NCBI GenBank assembly: GCA_004554585.1
Contig: SFLH01000012.1
Coordinates: 1 to 64,000 of the forward strand
DNA length: 64,000 nt
Source of the DNA: Clostridiales bacterium
GTDB lineage: Bacteria > Bacillota > Clostridia > Oscillospirales > Oscillospiraceae
Reading direction: 5' to 3'
Shown: positions 17,267 through 26,273 of the stretch, one piece after another
Layout of the letters: the number at the start of each line of letters is the position of its first letter
How positions within the stretch are numbered: position 1 is the first letter of the stretch
Notes under the pieces: generated by a model
Told to the model about the DNA's origin: nothing
Seen by the model: the letters and a program-made list of their open reading frames with translations, nothing else
Database searches by the model: none
Position numbers and translations under genes: made by a program

Positions 17267-17566
17267 TTACCACTTACGATTTAAAGGATACGGCATTTTC
17301 CCCCCGTTGTCAAGACTCCCCGGAAAATTTCTCCCCAGAAACGCCCCGGGCCCCACGAGGGGTTCCGGCAGAAACGATTCCGTTTGGGTGTGAGACTGCC
17401 GGTCTCCCATCTGGCACACAGCCTCCTCCTCTGTCATTTCCTGGGCCAAGCAGTGGTCCCTCTGATCCAGCAAGTGGTTCTCCAGTTCGGATAAAGGCCG
17501 GGGACAGGTGCACCCCACCGCCGCCCAAAAGGTGATCCACTCCTTTTGCTCTATGGTGTGCAGCAA
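17267..17566 (-). pseudogene. Remnant of a permease-prefix/DUF1700-like N-terminal domain
   Basis: A minus-strand frame starting at TTG 17566, 8 bases after GGGGAG. The translation PLSELENHLLDQRDHCLAQ...MTEEEAVCQMGD matches the conserved N-terminal helix pair of permease-prefix-domain proteins (EL..H..DQ....GM.EEEA...MGD). After MGD the similarity ends and the frame runs through the promoter of the GPP34 operon to a stop at 17267. A full gene would carry membrane domains after this point, so it looks like a 5' fragment. It could instead be a short expressed protein. Confidence 0.45.
17285..17313 (-). promoter_or_regulatory. Promoter of GPP34-MerR operon
   Basis: TTGACA (17313-17308), a 17-bp spacer, and TATCCT (17290-17285). 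Confidence 0.8.
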
Positions 17567-17585
17567 GGGGATGCTCTCCCCTGCC

Positions 17586-17614
17586 TTGACTTTTCGCCCC
17601 CAAGTCTTTACAAT
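17586..17614 (+). promoter_or_regulatory. Promoter of cysteine desulfurase gene
   Basis: TTGACT (17586-17591), a 17-bp spacer, and TACAAT (17609-17614). The predicted start of transcription is about 25 bases before the gene. Confidence 0.8.
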
Positions 17615-17643
17615 GAATACCGATTTTTGAGGAAAACGAGAGG

Positions 17644-18798
17644 ATGCGCACGTTTATGGACTGCATGTATTTTGATCACGCCGCCACCACCCGGGTGCTG
17701 CCCGAGGCGGCCCAAGCGGCCCTGGAGGCTATGACGGAAGGGTTCGGCAATCCCTCCTCCCTGTATGGACTGGGCGTCCAGGCCGCCAAGCACTTAGCCG
17801 ACCACCGCACCCAGGTAGCCCAAGCCCTGGGGTGCAAGGCCGAGGAGGTCTATTTCACCTCCGGCGGCACCGAGGGGGACAACTGGGCCATCGCCATGGC
17901 CACCCATCTGGGCCGGCACAAGGGCAAGCACATCATCACCACCGCCATTGAGCACGCAGCGGTGATCGAGCCCTGCAAGGCCCTGGAGAGCCAAGGCTAC
18001 ACCGTCACTTACCTTACTCCCGACCACCAGGGCCACATCTCTATGGCCGATTTGGAGGCCGCCCTGCGGCCGGACACTGTGCTGGTATCCATGATGCTGG
18101 TGAACAACGAGACCGGGGCCATCCAGCCCGTGGCGGAGGCGGCCCAGCTGCTGCGCCGGAAGAAATCCGCCGCCCTGCTGCACACCGACGCGGTCCAGGG
18201 CTTTTTGAAAATCCCCTTCACCCCCAAGAGCCTGGGGGTGGACCTGCTGACCATCAGCGGCCACAAGATCGGGGCCATGAAGGGATCCGGGGCCTTGTAC
18301 ATCCGCGCGGGGCTGCGAGGCGTGCCGCTCATTCGCGGGGGCGGCCAGGAGAGCCAGCTGCGCTCAGGCACGGAGGCCACCCCCCAGATCGCCGCCCTGG
18401 CTGCCGCCGCCACCCTGGGCCGCCAGCGACTGGAGGACCACATCGCCCAGCTGACCGCGCTCAAGCAGTACGCCCTGGATACCTTCCAGCGGGAGGTCCC
18501 CGGCCTGACGGTGGTTTCTCCTGGGGACGCCCCCCACATCTGCGCCATTGCCCTGCCGGGATATCCCAGTCAGGTGGTGGTGCGGTACCTGAGCGACCAG
18601 GGCTTCTGCCTGTCCGCCGGCTCCGCCTGTCACCGGGGTAAAGCCAGCCACGTCTACGCCGCCATGGGCCTGTCCAAGGCCGTGCGGGGCGGAATGCTCC
18701 GGGTCTCCTTCGGCCCGGAGAACACCCGGGAGGAAGTCGACCAGCTGGCTCACGCCCTGGCCCGCGCCACCCAAGAGCTGGTCCCCGCCAGCCGCTGA
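17644..18798 (+). CDS. Cysteine desulfurase (NifS/IscS family)
   Basis: 384 residues. A class V PLP aminotransferase fold: N-terminal MYFDHAATT, FTSGGTEGDNWA, the His/Asp/Gln PLP-binding stretch HTDAVQG and the Schiff-base Lys in SGHKIGAMKG. The active-site Cys loop is CLSAGSACHRG. It supplies persulfide sulfur for Fe-S clusters or tRNA thiolation. Starts are possible at 17644, 17656 and 17665 (MYFDHAATT); GAGAGG directly before 17644 would serve 17656 better. No iscU or mnmA gene is adjacent, so the acceptor is not evident. Confidence 0.92.
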   Translation: MRTFMDCMYFDHAATTRVLPEAAQAALEAMTEGFGNPSSLYGLGVQAAKHLADHRTQVAQALGCKAEEVYFTSGGTEGDNWAIAMATHLGRHKGKHIITTAIEHAAVIEPCKALESQGYTVTYLTPDHQGHISMADLEAALRPDTVLVSMMLVNNETGAIQPVAEAAQLLRRKKSAALLHTDAVQGFLKIPFTPKSLGVDLLTISGHKIGAMKGSGALYIRAGLRGVPLIRGGGQESQLRSGTEATPQIAALAAAATLGRQRLEDHIAQLTALKQYALDTFQREVPGLTVVSPGDAPHICAIALPGYPSQVVVRYLSDQGFCLSAGSACHRGKASHVYAAMGLSKAVRGGMLRVSFGPENTREEVDQLAHALARATQELVPASR

Positions 18799-18832
18799 GT
18801 CCCCGCCACTGCCACCTAAAAGGAGAATTGCC

Positions 18833-20203
18833 ATGACCCCATCTGCCCCTTCCCAGCCCATCCGGGACGCCCGCACCTTGGGTGTGCCCAAAATGCTCAT
18901 TCTGGGCCTGCAGCACATGTTCGCCATGTTCGGCGCCACGGTGCTGGTGCCCATCTTGGTGCAGAGCTACGGCCTGCCCCTGAACACCCAGACCACCCTA
19001 TTTTTCGCCGGCTTCGGCACCCTGTTCTTTCACTTCTGCACCAAGCTCCGGGTGCCCGCCTTCCTGGGCTCCTCCTTCGCCTTCTTAGGAGGCTTTGCCG
19101 CCATGGCCAACCTGGACAGCGGCATCTACGCCACCATGGAACCGGGAGAAAAACTGCAGTACGCCTGCGGCGGCATTGTGGTAGCCGGCCTGCTCTACGT
19201 CATTCTGGCCGCCATCGTGCGGACCGTAGGTGTCCAGCGGGTGATGCACTTTCTGCCCCCGGTGGTCACCGGCCCTATCATCGTCCTCATTGGCCTGAAC
19301 CTGGCCCCCTCTGCCGTGTCCAATGCCTCCACCTGCTGGTGGCTGGCCCTGGTGTCCATGGGCATCATTGTGGTGGCCAACATCTGGGGCAAGGGGATGG
19401 TCAAGATCCTGCCCATCCTGCTGGGGGTGGCTGGCGGCTATGTGGTGGCCCTGGTCACCGGCCAGGTGGACTTCTCTGGCCTGGCAGACACCACCCTCTT
19501 CTCCGGCACCAATCCTGTGCTGGGCCTGCAGCCCTTCCTGGCAGACCCCGGCAGCAGCATTGCCAAGTTTGACCCGTCCGCCATTCTTGTCATGGCCCCC
19601 ATCGCCATCGCCTCCATGATGGAACACATCGGGGACATCTCCGCCATCTCCGCCACCGTGGGAGAGAACTTCATCGAGCGCCCTGGCCTTCACCGCACCC
19701 TGGTAGGCGACGGCGTGGCCACCGCTCTGGCTGGCTTCTTCGGGGGCCCGGCCAACACCACCTATGGGGAGAACACCGGCGTGCTGGCCCTGTCCCGGGT
19801 CCACGACCCCCGAGTGGTGCGACTGGCGGCCATTTACGCCATTGTGCTCTCCTTCTCCCCCGCCTTTGCCCACCTGGTCAACACCATTCCCGCCGCCATC
19901 ATCGGCGGGGTGAGCTTCATCCTCTACGGCATGATCTCCGCCATCGGCCTGCGCAACATCGTGGAGAACCATGTGGACTTCACCAACAGCCGCAACCTGA
20001 TCATCGCCGCCGTCATCCTGGTCTGCGGCCTGGGCTTTACCGACGGCCTGACCTTCCACCTGGGCGGGATGACCATCACCCTGACCTCCCTGGCGGTGGC
20101 CGCCATTGCCGGCATCGTCCTCAACGCCATCCTGCCAGGCAACGACTTCCACGTGGGCAAGTCGGGCAGCGGCGACGACACCGCCACCCTGGGGCGGTAT
20201 TGA
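18833..20203 (+). CDS. uraA: Uracil/xanthine permease (NCS2 family)
   Basis: 456 residues from ATG 18833 after AAAAGGAG. About 12-14 hydrophobic segments with NCS2 hallmarks: GLQHMFAMFGATVLVP, LGSSFAF, the motif PVVTGPIIVLIGLNL and NTTYGENTGVLALSRV. UraA-type proteins import uracil by proton symport; xanthine or another nucleobase remains possible. It is 34 bases after the desulfurase and probably shares its transcript. Confidence 0.88.
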   Translation: MTPSAPSQPIRDARTLGVPKMLILGLQHMFAMFGATVLVPILVQSYGLPLNTQTTLFFAGFGTLFFHFCTKLRVPAFLGSSFAFLGGFAAMANLDSGIYATMEPGEKLQYACGGIVVAGLLYVILAAIVRTVGVQRVMHFLPPVVTGPIIVLIGLNLAPSAVSNASTCWWLALVSMGIIVVANIWGKGMVKILPILLGVAGGYVVALVTGQVDFSGLADTTLFSGTNPVLGLQPFLADPGSSIAKFDPSAILVMAPIAIASMMEHIGDISAISATVGENFIERPGLHRTLVGDGVATALAGFFGGPANTTYGENTGVLALSRVHDPRVVRLAAIYAIVLSFSPAFAHLVNTIPAAIIGGVSFILYGMISAIGLRNIVENHVDFTNSRNLIIAAVILVCGLGFTDGLTFHLGGMTITLTSLAVAAIAGIVLNAILPGNDFHVGKSGSGDDTATLGRY

Positions 20204-20243
20204 GCCGGCTGCTGGCCTCTGCCCCGGCAACACACGCAAGGCC

Positions 20244-20281
20244 AAAAATGGTCTCTGCCAAAAAAGGCAGAGACCATTTTT
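20244..20281 (+). terminator. Terminator after permease
   Basis: A perfect 16-bp stem AAAAATGGTCTCTGCC / GGCAGAGACCATTTTT; T runs in both directions, serving also the convergent minus-strand gene. Confidence 0.9.
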
Positions 20282-20318
20282 TTGCCGTCCATCCCCCGAG
20301 GGTTCGTCCAGAACCGAA

Positions 20319-21356
20319 TCAGGTAAACAGGCTGTCGTAATCGTAACTGGTGACAAAGGCCCGGAAGGCCTCCAGCCGAGGGCCAATTTCCTCCTGGGTG
20401 ATGGGGGTTCCCTCAGCCAGTTCCTGGATCAGCTGGCGGCAGACCGCCGGAGAATAGTGGATGTGGTCGCAGTAGTTGTCCAAGTTGGTGATCCGCTCCT
20501 GGTTGTCCATGAAGTAGAACACCTGGGTGTTCTCCCGGCTGGTCAGTTCCTCCAGGACCATTTTCTGCATGGCGAAGGTGGCATCCAGTTCCCCCCTGCG
20601 GATGGTGTAGTCCCAAAAGAGGATGCTATAGGGGGCCATGTAAAAGTGGAAGGTCACCTGGGGATTAGCATCCACCCGCTGGAGGATGTTGTCCAGGTTC
20701 TCCTGGGCGGCCCCGAAAAAGGCATCTTCGGGCAGCTCTTCCGCCGCGGCTTCAGGCCGGTTGTAAAACTTCAGGGCGAACTCCCGAGACCAAACCTTGC
20801 CCTCATCCCAGGTGTAGCCGCCGGTGATCTCATCCTGCCGGTCCCCTTCCCATGCCCGCTCCAAGACTTCCGTCAGGTCCCAGAACATCATCTCCTTGTT
20901 CAGCAGATATTGCACGTCGTTGAAGGGGTTTTCATCGAAGAGGTAGGAAGGCTCCACCCAGGTGCTCTGGCTGTCGTACCGCCGCAGACAGTTGGAGTCC
21001 ACCCCCCAATAGACATCCTTCACCTCGTGGGTGGCCAGGCCCTTTTCTAAAGGATCGAAAAAGTCGTGAAAGTAGCCGCCCTGGACGATGAGCTTTTGGG
21101 TCTTGCCCCCCGTGTACCGGTCCATATCCGAGGCCCAGAAGTTGGCGGTCACCGAAGTGCCGATGAGCAGGGTATCGTAGTCCATGTGCCGGGCGGCGCC
21201 CTCATTTTGATACCGTCCATCCCGGAGACACAGAGGCAGGTCTCCCCAAGGACCGTGGAAATGGTACCAGGGGTCCACCACCCACACTACCCCGGCAAAC
21301 AGGAGGGTCAGGGTCAGAAAGACCGCAAAAAAGCGGCGCAAAAATCGTTTTTCCAT
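20319..21356 (-). CDS. SGNH-like membrane-anchored protein, partner of MBOAT acyltransferase
   Basis: 345 residues; AAGGAGG precedes ATG 21356. One N-terminal helix (LRRFFAVFLTLTLLFAGVVWVV) acts as signal anchor. The extracytoplasmic part shows an SGNH-like block I (LLIGTSVTANFW) and a terminal DHIHYSP block with Asp/His, in the manner of DltD/AlgJ/AlgX-type proteins. Such proteins accept an acyl group from the MBOAT channel and pass it to a surface glycan. It is 12 bases after the MBOAT gene, which supports a two-component O-acylation system. Confidence 0.8.
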   Translation of the reverse strand: MEKRFLRRFFAVFLTLTLLFAGVVWVVDPWYHFHGPWGDLPLCLRDGRYQNEGAARHMDYDTLLIGTSVTANFWASDMDRYTGGKTQKLIVQGGYFHDFFDPLEKGLATHEVKDVYWGVDSNCLRRYDSQSTWVEPSYLFDENPFNDVQYLLNKEMMFWDLTEVLERAWEGDRQDEITGGYTWDEGKVWSREFALKFYNRPEAAAEELPEDAFFGAAQENLDNILQRVDANPQVTFHFYMAPYSILFWDYTIRRGELDATFAMQKMVLEELTSRENTQVFYFMDNQERITNLDNYCDHIHYSPAVCRQLIQELAEGTPITQEEIGPRLEAFRAFVTSYDYDSLFT

Positions 21357-21368
21357 GCGCTTCCCTCC

Positions 21369-22814
21369 TTAAAACTCCGAGTAGAGGAACTGGGTTACCC
21401 CCGTCAGAGAGATCACCGACCAGAACAGCAGCAGGCCGCACAGGACCCCCGTCCGTCCTTGCAGGGCTACCCTTTCCTCCTTCTTCGCGCCGCCCCGCTC
21501 TTGCAGGCAGAACAGGAAGGCAAAGAGCAGAAACAGCAGGGTCATCCCCAAAGCCACCCGCTGGGGCTCCAGGACCAGGAAGCGGCTGAGCCAGGACGTC
21601 AGCGGCAGCTGGAAGCAGGCGGTGAAGCCGGGGGCAATTTCCCCAAAGCTGCACACCCCAATGGCCTTGCACAGGGCCAGGCCCTGGGAGATGTTCTCCG
21701 CTCGGAAGAAGACCCAGCAGAAGGTGACAAAGGCAAAGGTCAGAGCCCAGGAGAGCACCGGGTGGAGTCGTTCCACCCGCTTGCCCAGCAGGCGGTCGAC
21801 TACCATAGCCGCCCCGTGCAGGCCCCCCCAGAGGACGAAGGACCAGTCCGCCCCGTGCCACAGGCCGGAGAGGAGGAAGATGATCATGATGTTCCGGCAG
21901 GTGACGACGGTCCCCCGCCGGCTGCCGCCCAGGGGGATGTACACATAGCGGGTGAAAAAGCGGGTCATGGTCATGTGCCAGCCCTTCCAGAACTTGCCGA
22001 TGGTCAGGGCCTGGTAGGGCACGTCAAAGTTGTCCGGCAGGCGCAGGCCCAGCATCCGCCCGATGCCGCGGGCCATGTCGGTGTAGCCGGAGAAGTCGAA
22101 ATAGAGCTGGAAGGTGTAGCTCAGGGCCACCAGCAGGGCGGTGGTGCTGTTGAGCTGGCCGATGCTGGCAAAGCCCCAGTCGGCCCCCGCCCCAAAGGCC
22201 TCAGCCACGATGACCTTTTTCCAAAGGCCCAGGGAGAACAGCCACAGACCTTGGGCCAGCTCCCGGCTGGTGAGGCAGCGGCCCGCTGCCTGGCGCAGCT
22301 GGGGGATCACCTCGTGGTGGAAAGCCATGGGGCCCGAGGCCACGCAAGGAAAGAAGCTCACGTAGCAGGCGTACTCCAACAGGGTGTAGTCGTTCTTCTC
22401 CCCGTGGGCCAGATCCAGCAGAAAAGCAATCTGCTGGAAGGTGAAAAAGCTCAGGCCCAGGGGGAGAAGGAGCTGAAGGGTCCCAAAGGAAGTGGAGAAG
22501 AGGAGGTTTATGTTGTCCAGGAAGAAGTTGGCGTATTTGAAATACCCCAGCACCCCCAGGTTGCCCACCAAGCCTAGGAGCAGCAGCCCCTTCTTCCCGG
22601 TGCGGGCCAGGCCCCTGCCCACCAGGAAGTTAAACAGGATGCTCCCCACCAGCACCACCAGGCAAGCCAGGCGGTGCCAGCCATAAAAAAACAGGCTGGC
22701 ACACAGCAGAAGGATCTGGGCCGCCTTGCCCCAGCCCCGGCGGTTGAGCTGCCACCACAGCAGCACCGTCAAGGGCAGGAACAGGAACAGAAACCCATAG
22801 GACTGAAAGGTCAT
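21369..22814 (-). CDS. MBOAT-family O-acyltransferase (AlgI/DltB-like)
   Basis: 481 residues with about 11-12 membrane helices; AAAGGAGG precedes ATG 22814. MBOAT signatures: FFPCVASGPM, MTRFFTRYVYIPLGG and SGLWHGADWSFVLWGGLHG, containing the invariant His. The family moves acyl (usually acetyl) groups from a cytosolic donor across the membrane to exopolysaccharide, teichoic acid or peptidoglycan. The full-length AlgI-type architecture together with a downstream SGNH protein suggests glycan O-acetylation; the glycan is not indicated by neighbouring genes. Confidence 0.9.
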   Translation of the reverse strand: MTFQSYGFLFLFLPLTVLLWWQLNRRGWGKAAQILLLCASLFFYGWHRLACLVVLVGSILFNFLVGRGLARTGKKGLLLLGLVGNLGVLGYFKYANFFLDNINLLFSTSFGTLQLLLPLGLSFFTFQQIAFLLDLAHGEKNDYTLLEYACYVSFFPCVASGPMAFHHEVIPQLRQAAGRCLTSRELAQGLWLFSLGLWKKVIVAEAFGAGADWGFASIGQLNSTTALLVALSYTFQLYFDFSGYTDMARGIGRMLGLRLPDNFDVPYQALTIGKFWKGWHMTMTRFFTRYVYIPLGGSRRGTVVTCRNIMIIFLLSGLWHGADWSFVLWGGLHGAAMVVDRLLGKRVERLHPVLSWALTFAFVTFCWVFFRAENISQGLALCKAIGVCSFGEIAPGFTACFQLPLTSWLSRFLVLEPQRVALGMTLLFLLFAFLFCLQERGGAKKEERVALQGRTGVLCGLLLFWSVISLTGVTQFLYSEF

Positions 22815-22895
22815 GTCATGCCTCCTTTTTCTCTCTTTGGCACTTCCGCCATAAAAGCAACAGGGGAAAGGTGTTCTCCCTCCCCCTGTGCAGGA

Positions 22896-23297
22896 TCATC
22901 CCAAATTGGTCCTCTTGTTCTTGATGAGATACAGATTCTTTCCATCGGCGGTGAGCCGAGCGTTGTCCAAAACCTCTGGCGCTTCTAGCATCACTTGGCG
23001 CAGCTTGTTCATGGCGATGACCACCACGCCTTTGTGGGTGGCCTCGATGCCCTTTTCCTCCAGGTGCTTAAAGAAGGCATAAAAATCCTTGCTGGCAAAG
23101 AGGTTGCGCCCCTCCAAGGTGATGGGCCGGTAGCGGCCAGACAGGAGAAGGGCAGGCTCCATCTGCTGGGCAGGGATTAGGTCTCCCTGGGAGGGGCGAA
23201 GGAAAAGGGCGTATCTGCCCAGTCCTTCTGGGTCGGCAAAGTGGTCCTCTGCCAGCTCCTTGTAGATCTTTCCCTCCGGGGTGGTTTGCAGAAACAT
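22896..23297 (-). CDS. Hypothetical protein in thrS-CDF-MBOAT cluster
   Basis: 133 residues from ATG 23297 after a strong AAAGGAGGGG, 15 bases past the CDF stop. It is cytosolic-looking, without membrane helix or signal. It contains GRYALFLRPSQGDLIPAQQ, a central FYAFFKHLEEKGIEAT, and a C-terminal LTADGKNLYLIKNKR. I do not recognise the family. Co-transcription with the metal transporter is likely; the 81-base gap to the MBOAT gene leaves room for a separate start. Confidence 0.7.
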   Translation of the reverse strand: MFLQTTPEGKIYKELAEDHFADPEGLGRYALFLRPSQGDLIPAQQMEPALLLSGRYRPITLEGRNLFASKDFYAFFKHLEEKGIEATHKGVVVIAMNKLRQVMLEAPEVLDNARLTADGKNLYLIKNKRTNLG

Positions 23298-23312
23298 GGG
23301 CAGCCCCTCCTT

Positions 23313-24434
23313 TCAGTCGCTGTAGGCCCGGTCCACCTTGATGGAAAAGGTGCGGCCGGGATGCCTGGCGGCCAGGTCCCGCTCCATCTGAGCAGCCAGA
23401 GCCAAGCTGTCGTGACAGGCAAAGTCGATGACTGCGTCGAAAGAAATCCGTCCCGTTTCCTTGTCCTCAAAGAAGGCGTGGATGGACAGGACATCCAGGT
23501 AGGCCTTGCACTCGGCCCGCACCTGGTCTTCCAGGGCCCGCAGGCTGTCGCTGTGGCTGTTCTCGGCGTAAAAACCGATGTAGAGATAGATGTGGTATTC
23601 CTCCCAGATCATGGCCTGGACCTGCTTGCTCAGGGCGTGGAGTTCCGCCGCCGTGCGCCAGTCCCACACGGCCACGTTCACCGAGCCCATGGACCGGGTG
23701 GGGCCATAGTTGTGGAGCACCAGATCATAGGCCCCCAAGATGCCGTCCACGGTGCACAGCCGCTGCTTGATCTGGCCGCTGAGCTCACTGTCGGCCCGGC
23801 GGCCCACAATGCTGCTCAGGGTGTCCAGGAGCATTTCCAGGCCGGCCTTTAAGATGACCAGGGAGATCACCGCCCCGATCCAGCCGTCGATCACATATTC
23901 CGTGCCCAGGGTCACCAGGGCGCCGGCCAGGGTGCCGGCGGAGATCACCGCATCAAAGGTGGCATCAGCCCCTGAGGCTACCAGCGCGTCAGAGCCGGTC
24001 TCCCGGCCCACCCGCTTGGTGAAGGCGCCCAGGAAGAGCTTGGTGACGATGGCTACCGCCACGATGATTACGGTGAGCAGGGAGTAGTTGGTCACGTCGG
24101 GGGTGATGATCTTCTTCACCGAGGTCACCGCGAAGCTACCCCCGGCAAAGAGGATGATGCCGGCAATGAGGATGCCCGTGAGATACTCCACCCGGCCGTA
24201 ACCGAAGGGATGTTTCTTGTCCGGCGGCCGCCCAGCCAGCTTGGTACCCAGGATGGTGATGACCGAGGACAGGGCGTCGCTGAGGTTGTTCATGGCGTCC
24301 AGGACGATGGCGATGGAGTTGGCCAGCAGGCCCACCAGCATCTTAAAGGCCACCAGGCACAGGTTGGTGACGATGGCGATGACGCTGGCCCGAATGATCC
24401 GCCGGTCCCGGGCGCTCTCTTCTCTGCCTGCCAT
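23313..24434 (-). CDS. Cation diffusion facilitator (CDF) metal transporter
   Basis: 373 residues. Six membrane helices (about 13-220), with the CDF metal-site pairs: helix II NSIAIVLDAMNNLSDA, then HPFGYGRVEYLT, and helix V with DATFDAVISAG. A cytosolic C-terminal domain follows (about 225-300), then an extra ~70-residue C-terminal segment (HAFFEDKETGRISFDAVIDF) resembling a second small alpha/beta domain. It exports divalent metal (Zn, Mn, Fe or Co) by proton antiport. It begins 6 bases after thrS with no clear ribosome site of its own, indicating translational coupling. Confidence 0.9.
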   Translation of the reverse strand: MAGREESARDRRIIRASVIAIVTNLCLVAFKMLVGLLANSIAIVLDAMNNLSDALSSVITILGTKLAGRPPDKKHPFGYGRVEYLTGILIAGIILFAGGSFAVTSVKKIITPDVTNYSLLTVIIVAVAIVTKLFLGAFTKRVGRETGSDALVASGADATFDAVISAGTLAGALVTLGTEYVIDGWIGAVISLVILKAGLEMLLDTLSSIVGRRADSELSGQIKQRLCTVDGILGAYDLVLHNYGPTRSMGSVNVAVWDWRTAAELHALSKQVQAMIWEEYHIYLYIGFYAENSHSDSLRALEDQVRAECKAYLDVLSIHAFFEDKETGRISFDAVIDFACHDSLALAAQMERDLAARHPGRTFSIKVDRAYSD

Positions 24435-24440
24435 GGCTGC

Positions 24441-26240
24441 TTACAGGTCGGTATCCTTGAGCTTCTCGTCCACGACCTTCTTCAGAAGGGCCTCGAAGTC
24501 AGCAAAGGCCATAGCGCCCAGGTCGCCGGCGGAGCGATGGCGGGGGGAGACGGTACCGTTTTCCATGTCCCGGTCGCCTACGACCACCATGTAGGGCACC
24601 TTGTCCAGCTGGGCCTCCCGAATCTTCTTGCCGATCTTCTCGTTGCGGTAGTCCACTTCCACCCGATATCCCTGGGCGGTGAGCTGCTTGGCCAGGTCGG
24701 CGCAGTAGTCGCTGGCCCGGTCGGTGACGGGCAGGAAGCGCACCTGCTCGGGGGCCATCCAGCAGGGCAGGGCTCCGGCATACTTCTCAATGAGCAGGGC
24801 CAGGGTGCGCTCGTAGCAGCCCATGGAGGTGCGGTGGATGATATAGGGGGTGGCCTTCTGGCCGTCCACGTCCACATACTCCATGCCGAACTTCTGGGCC
24901 AGGAGCATGTCGATCTGAATGGTGATGAGGGTGTCCTCCTTGCCGAAGACGTTCTTGCACTGGATGTCCAGCTTGGGGCCGTAGAAGGCGGCCTCGTCGA
25001 TGCCCACGGTGTAGTTCACGCCCAGGTCGTCCAAAATTTTGCCCATGACCTCCTGGGCGTGGGCCCACTGCTCGGGGGTACCCTCGTACTTGTCGGTGTT
25101 GTTGGGGTCCCACTGGGAGAAGCGGAAGGAGCAGTCCTCCTTCAGGCCCAGGGTCTCCAGGCAGTAGTTGGCCAGCTCGAAGCAGCCCCGGAACTCCTCC
25201 TCCAGCTGCTCGGGCCGCAAGATCAGGTGGCCCTCGGAGATGGTGAACTGGCGCACCCGGATTAGGCCGTGCATTTCGCCGGAGTCCTCGTTGCGGAACA
25301 GGGTAGAGGTCTCACCCAGACGCATGGGCAGGTCACGGTAGGACCGGCCCCGGTTGAGGAAGACCTGATACTGGAAGGGGCAGGTCATGGGACGCAGGGC
25401 GAAGCATTCCTTGGTCTCGTCCTCGGGGTCGCCCAGCACGAACATGCCGTCCAGATAGTGGTCCCAGTGACCGGAGATGCGGTACAGGTCCCGCTTGGCC
25501 ATGAGGGGGGTCTTGGTGAGCTGATAGCCCCGGCGGGCCTCCTCGTCCTCAATCCACCGCTGGAGGATCTGGATGACCTTGGCGCCCTTGGGCAGCAGGA
25601 TGGGAAGGCCCTGGCCGATGACGTCCACGGTGGTGAAGTATTCCAGTTCCCGGCCCAGCTTGTTGTGGTCCCGCTTGAGGGCCTCCTCCTGCTGTTTCAG
25701 GTACTCGTCCAGTTCGTCCTTCTTGGGGAAGGCGATGCCGTAGATCCGCTGGAGGGTCTGGCGGTTGGAGTCCCCTCTCCAATAAGCAGCGTTACAGGCA
25801 GTGAGCTTGATGGCGTTGCCCTTGATGCGCCCGGTGGAGTCCAGGTGGGGGCCGGCGCACAGGTCGGTAAACTCCCCCTGCTTGTAGAAGGAGATGACAG
25901 CGTCCTCGGGCAGGTCGTTGATGAGCTCCACCTTATAGGGCTCGCCCTTTTCCTCCATGAACTGGATGGCCTCGGCCCGGGGCAGCTCAAAGCGTTCCAG
26001 CTTCAGCTTTTCCTTGCAGATTTTCCGCATCTCGGCCTCCAGTTCGGCCAGCTGGGCCTCGGAGAAGGGGGCGGGGGTGTCGAAGTCGTAATAGAAGCCG
26101 TTCTCGATGGACGGGCCGATGGCCAGCTTCACCTCGGGGTGCAGGCGCTTCATGGCCTGGGCCAGTACGTGGGAACAGGTGTGCCAATAGGTCTGGCGGT
26201 ACTCGGGATTTTCAAAGGTGTACAGGTTTGCATCCGACAT
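24441..26240 (-). CDS. thrS: Threonyl-tRNA synthetase lacking the TGS domain
   Basis: 599 residues from ATG 26240 (AAGGAGG 8 bases upstream). A class II synthetase charging tRNA-Thr. The first residues run straight into the editing domain (WHTCSHVLAQAMKRLHP, whose HxxxH is the metal/editing motif), so the ~60-residue N-terminal TGS domain of most bacterial ThrRS is missing. The T-box terminator lies immediately upstream, so no further coding sequence exists. The catalytic core shows motif 2 (TSTLFRNEDSGEMHG), Zn-binding Cys in RPMTCPFQY and motif 3 (IHRTSMGCYERTLALL). The anticodon-binding domain occupies the last ~100 residues. Regulation is by the leader at 26274-26546. Confidence 0.95.
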   Translation of the reverse strand: MSDANLYTFENPEYRQTYWHTCSHVLAQAMKRLHPEVKLAIGPSIENGFYYDFDTPAPFSEAQLAELEAEMRKICKEKLKLERFELPRAEAIQFMEEKGEPYKVELINDLPEDAVISFYKQGEFTDLCAGPHLDSTGRIKGNAIKLTACNAAYWRGDSNRQTLQRIYGIAFPKKDELDEYLKQQEEALKRDHNKLGRELEYFTTVDVIGQGLPILLPKGAKVIQILQRWIEDEEARRGYQLTKTPLMAKRDLYRISGHWDHYLDGMFVLGDPEDETKECFALRPMTCPFQYQVFLNRGRSYRDLPMRLGETSTLFRNEDSGEMHGLIRVRQFTISEGHLILRPEQLEEEFRGCFELANYCLETLGLKEDCSFRFSQWDPNNTDKYEGTPEQWAHAQEVMGKILDDLGVNYTVGIDEAAFYGPKLDIQCKNVFGKEDTLITIQIDMLLAQKFGMEYVDVDGQKATPYIIHRTSMGCYERTLALLIEKYAGALPCWMAPEQVRFLPVTDRASDYCADLAKQLTAQGYRVEVDYRNEKIGKKIREAQLDKVPYMVVVGDRDMENGTVSPRHRSAGDLGAMAFADFEALLKKVVDEKLKDTDL

Positions 26241-26273
26241 GGTTTCTTTCCTCCTTGCGAAATTTGGGGCATA

